Shown here: positions 1 through 6,877 of the stretch, piece by piece
Layout of the letters: the number at the start of each line of letters is the position of its first letter
Numbering within the stretch: position 1 is the stretch's first letter
DNA from: Candidatus Thorarchaeota archaeon
GTDB taxonomy: Archaea; Asgardarchaeota; Thorarchaeia; Thorarchaeales; Thorarchaeaceae
Length of the DNA stretch: 9,494 nt
Assembly (NCBI GenBank): GCA_016841005.1
Contig: JAEORG010000425.1
Coordinates: 1-9,494, forward strand
Direction of reading: 5' to 3'
The notes under the pieces: model-generated
What the model saw: the letters and a program-made list of their open reading frames with translations, nothing else
What the model was told of the DNA's origin: nothing
Databases searched by the model: none
Translations under genes and position numbers: made by a program

Positions 1-1
1 T

Positions 2-214
2 GGATTTGAGATTCTGAAGAAACTAGGAATGCGAGATAAAACTGATTTGAGTGGCTTACGAACATTAGAAAGGAGATTCGAGAGTTTGGATATGACACTA
101 AAATATCGAGAAGTGAAACATTGGCCTTTTGGAGAATCTACAGTTAACTTGTCTAGAGAAATGGGACAACTCCTAAACAAGATGGCAGGTTTGCCAATTA
201 TTACTACACCATAA
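2..214 (+). CDS. C-terminal fragment of an unrecognised protein (5' end outside the window)
   Basis: The reading frame is open from base 2 to a TAA at 212-214 and gives 70 residues starting GFEILKKLGM. It runs through to the left edge, so the gene almost certainly begins outside the window; the internal ATG at 29 is probably not the true start. The fragment is charged and mixed in character, with a basic and acidic stretch (LRTLERRFESLD), the segment HWPFGESTVN, and a hydrophobic end AGLPIITTP. I see no transmembrane segment, Cys/His metal motif or repeat, and I do not recognise a family. The stop lies 12 bp from the stop of the convergent TPR gene, which leaves almost no room for a separate terminator. 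An N-terminal piece would be needed to say what it does. Confidence 0.6.
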   Translation, partial: GFEILKKLGMRDKTDLSGLRTLERRFESLDMTLKYREVKHWPFGESTVNLSREMGQLLNKMAGLPIITTP

Positions 215-226
215 TGTCTGACTTTC

Positions 227-1939
227 TCATGAATGTGCTTTCTTACGCTGAAGCTCCAAGAATTTTTGATTAGCAGCTTCTGCTTCTCTTGTCCTCCCTT
301 CTTGTCGATGGAGGGTTGCAAGATTTTTCCAACCTATGAGATTTTCAGGGTCAAGTTCTACAGCCTTCTGGAATGCACCAAGTGCCTCTCTTGTTCGTTT
401 TAGTTTGATATATGCAACTCCAACATTTGACCATCCCATGGAATCATCAGGATTTATTTCTACAACGTTTCTAAATGCTTCCAGAGCATCCTTCCCCTTC
501 TTTCTCATATCAAGAATCTGACCCAGAGTCTTCCAACCTTCAGCATAGGATATTTTGAGATCCACAGCTTTCTGCGCAGCTTTGTGTGCTTCTTTAACAT
601 TATTAAATTTCAAATGAATCAATGCCAATACGTGCCAACCCTCATAATTATTCGGTGACGTTCTGAGACATTTATTGATGGATTCGAGTGCAGCAGAAAA
701 GTCCCCTTTTTGTAATTGGTGTCGAGACAGCTCTAGCCACGAGTCAGAACTTGCAGGATTCAATGATACTGCACGTCGGAATGCGCGGTCACCTTCTTCG
801 ACGCGATTTGTTGAAAGGTACAGCATTCCGAGACTTCTATATGCATCAGATAAATTAGGATTCAACTCCACTGCCGTCTTCAATGCCTTTTCGGCCTCGA
901 CATACTTCTCGACTTCTCGAAGGAACTCGCCAAGTTCGTACCATGCTTGTGGATTTTCAGGTTCCTCTTCTGTTCTATTTCGCAATTGTTCCTCAGGTGA
1001 ACCAGACTTCGCTGAAGTACTAGGTTTCTCTGGTTTCGTGACAGTGACACTGGGTTCTGATTTAGGCTTTGGTGGTAGTTTACTTATGGGTTTGGGTGGT
1101 AGCTTACTTACGGGCTTTGGTTCTGGTTCTGGCTCGGGTTCTTCTTCCTCAACCTCAGGCGGCTCAGGTTCGACAAATTCTTGTTTCCAAAAAACAACTG
1201 CATCCGATTCATTTATGATTTTTAGATAATCCTCATACTTTTCTTTCAATTCAGGATGTTTCTTGACAAGATCCGCAGCCTTCGCTAGGGCATCCTTTTC
1301 GTCTTTTTCTCTGTCAAGCCGACGCCCGTAAAGCCCAACATGCATCAATGCCTCAAAGAAATCAGGTTTGATGGTGAGTGCTTCTTTAGTTCGATAAAGA
1401 GCTTGGTCCAATCTACCACAAAGTGCTTGGACTTCTGCAAGTGCAAGATAGAGGGTTTCATGCTCAATCTCATGCAGACCGTGAGTCAAAGTAAATTCAG
1501 CATCATCAAGTCGATTGTTACGAAGATAAAATCTCGCAAGCTCTAACCATCCACCAGGATATTTTGGAGAATGATCTGTCAACAAGCTGAGTTGTTCTTC
1601 TGCTTCATTTATTTTCCCATGGTCTTCATACATGCGCGCAAACTCGACAGCTTGAGAACGAGAAATGAATTTGACAGACTTCGATTTCCCCTTAACAAGC
1701 TTTAGAGATTGTCGATAAGCTTTCCATGCTTCATTTCGTTTGCAAAGACAAAGAAGAGCCATAGCATGAGCTGACCAAACCTCGCTTGCTTCAGGGCTTA
1801 GTTCTGTCGCCTTTTTTGTTAGCTCTATTGCATCCTCATACGCTTTTGTAGGGTCATTTGACCCTCTAGCTTCTTTCAATTTTGCTGAAGCATCAGATAA
1901 CAATTTTTCAACATTTTTAGGAAGCGTTCCGCCGCTCAT
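227..1939 (-). CDS. Large tetratricopeptide-repeat (TPR) protein with a Pro/Glu-rich central linker
   Basis: 570 residues with no signal peptide or membrane segment, so probably a cytosolic scaffold or protein-protein interaction protein. Residues about 30-250 form a first, more diverged helical TPR block (for example GWLELARFYLRNNRLDDAE). Residues about 256-325 are a low-complexity linker rich in Glu-Pro and Lys-Pro, including two copies of an eight-residue PKP(V/I)SKLP unit. Residues about 328-565 hold seven consecutive 34-residue TPRs with the expected pattern: W or Y at helix A, LG/LA, A at helix B, and Asn-Pro or Asp-Pro at the end (AVELNP, AVSLNP, VVEINP, AVELDP). The ATG at 1937-1939 is the first start after an in-frame stop at 1970-1972; a G-rich run (1950-1954) is only a weak ribosome-binding site. 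It is convergent with the gene on its left and divergent from the CDF transporter. TPR superhelices bind peptides or partner proteins, but nothing here identifies the partner. Confidence 0.9.
   Translation of the reverse strand: MSGGTLPKNVEKLLSDASAKLKEARGSNDPTKAYEDAIELTKKATELSPEASEVWSAHAMALLCLCKRNEAWKAYRQSLKLVKGKSKSVKFISRSQAVEFARMYEDHGKINEAEEQLSLLTDHSPKYPGGWLELARFYLRNNRLDDAEFTLTHGLHEIEHETLYLALAEVQALCGRLDQALYRTKEALTIKPDFFEALMHVGLYGRRLDREKDEKDALAKAADLVKKHPELKEKYEDYLKIINESDAVVFWKQEFVEPEPPEVEEEEPEPEPEPKPVSKLPPKPISKLPPKPKSEPSVTVTKPEKPSTSAKSGSPEEQLRNRTEEEPENPQAWYELGEFLREVEKYVEAEKALKTAVELNPNLSDAYRSLGMLYLSTNRVEEGDRAFRRAVSLNPASSDSWLELSRHQLQKGDFSAALESINKCLRTSPNNYEGWHVLALIHLKFNNVKEAHKAAQKAVDLKISYAEGWKTLGQILDMRKKGKDALEAFRNVVEINPDDSMGWSNVGVAYIKLKRTREALGAFQKAVELDPENLIGWKNLATLHRQEGRTREAEAANQKFLELQRKKAHS
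1065..1112. repeat. 24-bp tandem repeat, two copies, in the TPR linker
   Basis: Two adjacent 24-bp units (1065-1088 and 1089-1112) are nearly identical and are followed by the first 8 bases of a third (1113-1120, ggctttgg). Read on the minus strand they encode the PKPVSKLP/PKPISKLP repeats of the linker between the two TPR blocks. The unit is a multiple of three, so gain or loss of a copy would keep the frame. Confidence 0.75.
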
Positions 1940-2080
1940 TGATGTTAGACCCCCACATCCCAGAGGATTCTAAATCACCGGTGTACATTCCTCTAATATC
2001 ACTTTCTCATTTTCATATTGTATGATTAGTAAATGTTAAAGGGAGCTGTGACAGGGCGACGCGATATCGGTGACTAAAAT
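1940..2080. promoter_or_regulatory. Divergent promoter region between the TPR and CDF genes
   Basis: This 141-bp gap separates two start codons pointing away from each other, so both promoters must lie here. It contains an imperfect inverted repeat, agagga at 1962-1967 and tcctct at 1989-1994, with the perfect 8-bp palindrome caccggtg (1976-1983) between the arms. AT-rich stretches near 1993-2040 could hold TATA elements, but none is convincing enough to place. GGTGA at 2069-2073, 7 nt before the ATG at 2081, is a good archaeal ribosome-binding site for the transporter gene. Confidence 0.5.
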
Positions 2081-3457
2081 ATGGTTGACAGAAAGGAAGT
2101 AAAACGAGCTGCCGCAGTTTCAGTAATTGCTGCAATTGTCCTTACTGTCATGAAAATCGCTGTTGGGATTCTTAGTAATTCTCTTGGAATAATTTCTGAA
2201 GCGCTCCATAGCGGATTAGATTTGATGGCTGCAGGTATAACATATATTGCAGTTATTAGAGCTGCAAAAGCTCCTGATGCAGAACACCCGTTCGGACACG
2301 GAAAAATAGAGAATTTTGCTGCACTAGCAGAAACAATTCTTCTCTGGATCACATCCGTTTGGATTGTTTATGAAGCTCTAAGAAGAATTACAGAAAGTGA
2401 ATGGCCTGAGGCATCCATGCTTGGAATAGCTGTTATGGTTATTAGCATTATAATAAACTATGAGCGAAGCAAATTGCTCTCTCGTGTTGCTGCAGAACAT
2501 GGGAGTCAGGCTCTAGAAGCCGACGCACTACATTTCTATGCTGATATGATTACTTCAGTAGTTGTACTATTTGGACTTGGTTTTGTTTGGTTTGGTCTTC
2601 CGATTGGTGACCCACTGTCTGCGATAGGTGTTGCAATTGTAATTTTTGTAATCTCACTTCAGCTAGGTAAAAGAGCATCCAATATTCTCCTTGATTCATC
2701 TCCTGAAGGCGTTGAAGACACCATCAAAAAAATATGTATAGAGATTTCTGGAGTTCATGAATGTAGACGAGTTAGGGCTAGAGAATCAGGACCTCATCTA
2801 TTTCTCGATATTGTTGTTTCAATTGAACCTAATGTAAATGTCAGCGAGGCACACAATATTGCTGAATTAATTGAAGCAAGAGTATCTCACCTTGCTCAAG
2901 TAGTCGATTGCGTTGTACATATCGAACCCACGGATCAACCTATGAGTGAAAGAGGAAACGATATCTATAGTAAACTTGCAAGTCTTGCACGGACACATCC
3001 TCAGATCGACAGTATCCATAATATCCGAATTCTTGATATCCCTGAAGGGATACATCTCGTCGCAGATCTTGAAATCTCCTCAGAGATGTCACTCGAAGAA
3101 GCACATATAATTTCGGACGAGTTTGAAGACTCGATTAAGACACTTAGTCCTGAAATAAAAACTATAGCACTTCATCTTGAAGCATCGGAGTCAACTACCT
3201 CTGCAGAAGATGTCACCAAGAATTCAGAAGACCTCATTATCCGAATAAAGGATATTGTAGAAAGAACTACCTCAGAATGTGCATGCAAGGATGTGCTCGT
3301 TGCAGAAGACGAACAAGGACTGATTGTGTCATTAAATTGCGGTATCAGAGGCTCCATGACATTAACAGAAAGCCATGAGATTGCTGAGGAGATAAAGAGG
3401 GTAATCAACCAAGAAATTAACGATGCAAAGGTGTTTGTTCACATGGAACCTATGTAA
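2081..3457 (+). CDS. Cation diffusion facilitator (CDF) family metal transporter with three tandem ZT_dimer-like domains
   Basis: 458 residues. CDF proteins are dimeric antiporters in the cytoplasmic membrane that export divalent metals (typically Zn, also Fe, Mn, Co or Cd) in exchange for protons. Residues about 10-195 carry six hydrophobic segments. TM2 has H43xxxD47 (ALHSGLD) and TM5 has H151xxxD155 (ALHFYAD), the two halves of the tetrahedral transport site. The His/Asp pair in both helices is the arrangement common in zinc-type CDFs, whereas Mn-type members use DxxxD. The family signature HPFGHGKIENFAAL is at residues 69-82. The cytoplasmic part is unusual: a usual ZT_dimer domain (about 209-284, with EAH258 and HIEP 280-283) is followed by two more of the same pattern, at about 294-368 (EEAH342, LHLE 364-367) and 382-458 (ESH432, VHMEP 453-457). 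Typical members are about 280-320 residues with one such domain. The third copy also has C400xC402. The start is supported by GGTGA 7 nt upstream. The metal is inferred, not shown. Confidence 0.93.
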   Translation: MVDRKEVKRAAAVSVIAAIVLTVMKIAVGILSNSLGIISEALHSGLDLMAAGITYIAVIRAAKAPDAEHPFGHGKIENFAALAETILLWITSVWIVYEALRRITESEWPEASMLGIAVMVISIIINYERSKLLSRVAAEHGSQALEADALHFYADMITSVVVLFGLGFVWFGLPIGDPLSAIGVAIVIFVISLQLGKRASNILLDSSPEGVEDTIKKICIEISGVHECRRVRARESGPHLFLDIVVSIEPNVNVSEAHNIAELIEARVSHLAQVVDCVVHIEPTDQPMSERGNDIYSKLASLARTHPQIDSIHNIRILDIPEGIHLVADLEISSEMSLEEAHIISDEFEDSIKTLSPEIKTIALHLEASESTTSAEDVTKNSEDLIIRIKDIVERTTSECACKDVLVAEDEQGLIVSLNCGIRGSMTLTESHEIAEEIKRVINQEINDAKVFVHMEPM

Positions 3458-3475
3458 CCACGGATCTGACCGAGG

Positions 3476-6400
3476 TTATCCATACTGAAAGTCCCCACTC
3501 GCTACGGTCATTCCACCCTTTCTGCATATGATTACGCCAACAATTAGAATTACTCCGACTGAGCTGCTAACAACTGCAATTACAATCAACATGGAATCCA
3601 TTGGGGGAGGTTCCTCTGAGGTAGTTACTGGTGTAGTAGTTGTTGTACCAGGAGTTGTTGTTGTAGTGGATAATACTGTGACCCTTACAGTGTCTGTCGC
3701 TACATTTCCGCTAGTATCAGCTACCCAAATCGTGAATAAATAAGTCCCAACAGTTAGACCATCTACAACAACTGCAAATATCTGCCATGATTCTGTCCAG
3801 GACGTATCAAGTATAACGATACTATCTCGAGATATTCTATAGGTATCTGGGTAATAATCTGAAGCCTCCCATTCTATTTGGTGGCCAGTTGTTCCTTCAT
3901 AGTATTCGATATCATCTGGATGATTCAACACAGGATCCGTGGTGTCTGTAACATGCACAAGCACATAATCACTGTTCGAATTTGAATTGTCATCGTACAC
4001 AACGAGTGTAAGGTTATGAAAACCAGGTGGTGTGTGAAATAAGCAGTATACAATATCACTTCCATCCCAAGTGCTACTATTAACCAACTCTTCATCGAAG
4101 TAGATTTCGTAATGTGATGGATTTTCGTCCGAAACAATCCAAGTAACATTGAATGGATAATCAGCTCCTTCATATGTGATGTCAGAGTGTTCAACTATTT
4201 CTGGTGGAGTTGTGTCCACTTGAGGTATTACTGAAAACCATGTTCCGTGAGATGGTTCGTCTGCTACCAAGGTTCTCACAAAAATCCAATCTACAAAAAG
4301 ATCAGCTGTTGTATGTTTACCTAAACCAATACCTCCCGTCTGGTAGGTTGGATCCACTATGCTTAGTCCATAATCCGATTCAGTGAGTGAGTTTCCGAGA
4401 GCTGAACAACTTCTTCGAACCCATATATCGGAAGGAGCAGATGATCCCTCATCATCATATAATATTGCAGTACCACTGCTCTCATAAAGACGGGAATTTG
4501 CATTATGATAATGACAGAAGATATATCCTTTCGAATACTCGTATAGTTGGTAATTTTGATCTCGGACCCAAATTCCGGACCACCGACCTACATCCATATT
4601 TGTGACTTTAAGTAGGGATTCAACCGAGTAATTAGTTCCGCTCCATTCTGAGGCTATTTGTAATCCGTCAACATTGCCTGTCAACTCAAGAATACCACTT
4701 ACAATGTTCGTGGTCCCTCTATGTACAGACCATCTTGATGAGTCAATTACAGGTGCTTCAAAATCATCGAAGAATAAGAAAGTCGTATTTCCATTGGACA
4801 TGTTTGTAACTGTCTCATTTCCAAAATATACCCACATCTCTACATCAGAAGAGAGATTGTCTGCAATCTCAACCCAAAATGTTGCAAAATCGCTAGGAAT
4901 TACTTCCTCAATCCAATAGTCATACTGGACGGAATTGTTTAATGATGCAAACCTTATGTCATCAAAATCTTGCTGGCAGAGAGAAGAACAATACATATCC
5001 TCACCAAAGTCTGTCCCTGTGCCATAATGGATCGTGAACTTAACTTGATAATTAACACCTATACCTGGAGATCCTTCAATAAGGTGATAGGTTCGGTAAG
5101 ACCACCCCTGCATCAATGGGGGTTCTTCAGGTCCCCATGTCGAATGCTGAGGTTCTGATTCAATCCATTTTCTGACATAGAAATTATCTAGCGTGAAGTC
5201 ATCGTTGTAGTATTGATGTCCGTAGAAGGTTAGAAAATCATAACCATCTCCAGTCGCTCGTAATCCATCAGCACTATGACTCACTCCATCCACAACCATA
5301 ACATGGTCATCAGGTGAACATTGAAACTCAAATTCATACCATGTGCTTTCATCAAGAATTATTTGAGGGGAATATTCTGTAATTGCTGGACCGGGGAGAT
5401 TATACATAAGGTGCCAATTTAGAGATTCTTTTGACATTGAGTTCATAGATGGTGCGTGATCATCAGAATCATACACATCAATTCTGAACTGTTGTTCACG
5501 AGCAGCCCAATAGAAATCCACATGCACTGCAACACTTGGTACTTGATTCCAGCTATTTACAAATTGCATGATTGGATTGGCTCCACCTCCACTATAATAT
5601 CGAATTCCGTAGCCATTCTTCCCTATCGGATTATCAGCTATAGACACACTATCTCCTGATTCAACATCAAGCAGTTGCCATCCACGAGATGATTTCGGTG
5701 CATCTCCTAGTGTATATCCTGTATCAAAATCATCCCATCGAATGAAGGTTGATTCTCCATCGCTATCACTCAACACTAGAGGATTCCCATAGTACATGAA
5801 TATGGTCACATTTCGGTCTAAGTTATCTTCAATTTCTACCCAGATTGTAGCACTGATATCCATCGTGAATTCTTCAATCCAGAAATCAAGAATACTCACA
5901 CCATCTGCGCGCGTAAAACGAATATCTTCGAAGTAAGGATCACAATTAAAATTACAATATACATCTTCTTTATCATCTACTCCAAAACCATAGTGCACCT
6001 CAAACATTACTTGGTAATTAGTTCCAGCTCCAGTTGAGCCTGTAATGGTATGCGCTTTTCTGAAGTTCCAACCTTCAAGCCAACCTGTTTCTGGAGAAAG
6101 CGTATCAATAGTTAGGTCATCGGCATAGAAAGTTCCAGGCGCTCCATTGGAAGCATGATTGAATAAAGCAATCTCGATAACCTGAAGGTCAGACGGATCA
6201 CTTGGAGCTCCCCAAACAGCTGTCCAATCTTGGAGTATGTTTCGTTGAATTATATGCCACTCATTAGGACTCCAATGATAGTATAGAAAGTAGGCATAAC
6301 TGACATTAACGTTTGAATCTGCTCCCGGATAATCATAACCAGACCAAAGATAACTCATCCTTCTGGTTATAGCTGCTTGAATATCTTCCACCTTTATTTG

Positions 6401-6802
6401 AAGATAAGCGCGACCGTAGGCACCGCAGGTAATTCCAGTATCAGTGGGATATATTGCAGCTGATAGAGTGAGATCATCAGTCACAGTTCTTGGTGAGAGT
6501 GTCTGAACTACTGGGTCAAAAGGAGCGCTTGAATAAATGGAATCTAGTCGTGCCGCATAGGTTCCTGAATAGACAATTGAGCTTTGAATAGTATTGGTGG
6601 AAACACTGTCAGTGTTAATCCAAGGAGAGAAGGACCCCGTTTCAAATCCGGGATTTTCAATTGTGTTTGATGATACTGAGTGAGTCCTTTCAATAGGATT
6701 GATATGATTTGAAGAAGATACCATTCCAGTATTCTGAACAAATATTCCTGAGCCTAGGATAATCAGCACGACTGAAAACAGAATCCACCTAATGCGCCTC
6801 AA
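3476..6802 (-). CDS. Membrane-anchored surface protein with two DUF2341-type modules and two Ig-like domains
   Basis: 1108 residues with a TTG start. An N-terminal signal sequence (RR then a hydrophobic core, about residues 5-23) is followed by a carbohydrate-binding-like beta domain (about 49-235, opening NPGFETGSFSPW). Then come two copies of a module: DUF2341-like (244 to about 357 and 566 to about 680, opening GWNFRKAH and GWSYRTYH), each followed by a lectin/LamG-like beta-sandwich and ending in EPQHSTWG or EPSHGTWF. Two Ig/cadherin-like domains follow (from about 860, VDTTPPEI, and about 951, TDTTDPVL). A Thr/Pro stalk (1046-1067) leads to a transmembrane helix (about 1071-1093) and a short tail CRKGGMTV. 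The outside portion has many N-x-S/T sequons, consistent with glycosylation. Each DUF2341 copy has a CxxxC pair (C283/C287, C605/C609). DUF2341 is found in extracellular proteins and thought to be carbohydrate-associated; adhesion or glycan binding is inferred, and no catalytic site is visible. The end is 18 bp from the convergent CDF gene. Confidence 0.88.
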   Translation of the reverse strand: MRRIRWILFSVVLIILGSGIFVQNTGMVSSSNHINPIERTHSVSSNTIENPGFETGSFSPWINTDSVSTNTIQSSIVYSGTYAARLDSIYSSAPFDPVVQTLSPRTVTDDLTLSAAIYPTDTGITCGAYGRAYLQIKVEDIQAAITRRMSYLWSGYDYPGADSNVNVSYAYFLYYHWSPNEWHIIQRNILQDWTAVWGAPSDPSDLQVIEIALFNHASNGAPGTFYADDLTIDTLSPETGWLEGWNFRKAHTITGSTGAGTNYQVMFEVHYGFGVDDKEDVYCNFNCDPYFEDIRFTRADGVSILDFWIEEFTMDISATIWVEIEDNLDRNVTIFMYYGNPLVLSDSDGESTFIRWDDFDTGYTLGDAPKSSRGWQLLDVESGDSVSIADNPIGKNGYGIRYYSGGGANPIMQFVNSWNQVPSVAVHVDFYWAAREQQFRIDVYDSDDHAPSMNSMSKESLNWHLMYNLPGPAITEYSPQIILDESTWYEFEFQCSPDDHVMVVDGVSHSADGLRATGDGYDFLTFYGHQYYNDDFTLDNFYVRKWIESEPQHSTWGPEEPPLMQGWSYRTYHLIEGSPGIGVNYQVKFTIHYGTGTDFGEDMYCSSLCQQDFDDIRFASLNNSVQYDYWIEEVIPSDFATFWVEIADNLSSDVEMWVYFGNETVTNMSNGNTTFLFFDDFEAPVIDSSRWSVHRGTTNIVSGILELTGNVDGLQIASEWSGTNYSVESLLKVTNMDVGRWSGIWVRDQNYQLYEYSKGYIFCHYHNANSRLYESSGTAILYDDEGSSAPSDIWVRRSCSALGNSLTESDYGLSIVDPTYQTGGIGLGKHTTADLFVDWIFVRTLVADEPSHGTWFSVIPQVDTTPPEIVEHSDITYEGADYPFNVTWIVSDENPSHYEIYFDEELVNSSTWDGSDIVYCLFHTPPGFHNLTLVVYDDNSNSNSDYVLVHVTDTTDPVLNHPDDIEYYEGTTGHQIEWEASDYYPDTYRISRDSIVILDTSWTESWQIFAVVVDGLTVGTYLFTIWVADTSGNVATDTVRVTVLSTTTTTPGTTTTTPVTTSEEPPPMDSMLIVIAVVSSSVGVILIVGVIICRKGGMTVASGDFQYG
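3626..3675. repeat. Low-complexity Thr/Pro-coding tract (surface-protein stalk)
   Basis: Short runs of repeated Thr codons (read on the minus strand as ACA, ACT and ACC) encode TTTTTPGTTTTTPVTT just before the C-terminal membrane helix. This is the usual extended, probably O-glycosylated spacer that lifts an archaeal surface protein off the membrane. The simple-sequence DNA could vary in length between strains. Confidence 0.65.
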
Positions 6803-6811
6803 TGCCCACTT

Positions 6812-6817
6812 ACCTCC
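6812..6817 (-). promoter_or_regulatory. Ribosome-binding site (GGAGGT) that fixes the TTG start of the surface protein
   Basis: On the minus strand GGAGGT lies 9 nt before the TTG at 6800-6802. In this frame a stop occurs a few codons further upstream (6827-6829) and there is no ATG before the signal sequence; the first in-frame ATG, at residue 27, would delete the hydrophobic core. The TTG is therefore the best start. Confidence 0.75.
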
Positions 6818-6877
6818 AGAATTATCTCATATCAAACATCATCTAGCCAAATATCTTTCGTTGCTCTGGAATGTAAA

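Noticed and set aside
675..1229. 184-codon plus-strand ORF opposite the TPR gene
   Set aside because: It is Ser/Phe/Gly-rich and its low-complexity parts mirror the Pro/Glu linker of the real gene on the other strand; no ribosome-binding site or domain is seen.
6803..6877. Independent promoter for the surface-protein gene
   Set aside because: The 75 bp between the LRR stop and the TTG contain no clear TATA element; cotranscription or a weak promoter cannot be told apart.
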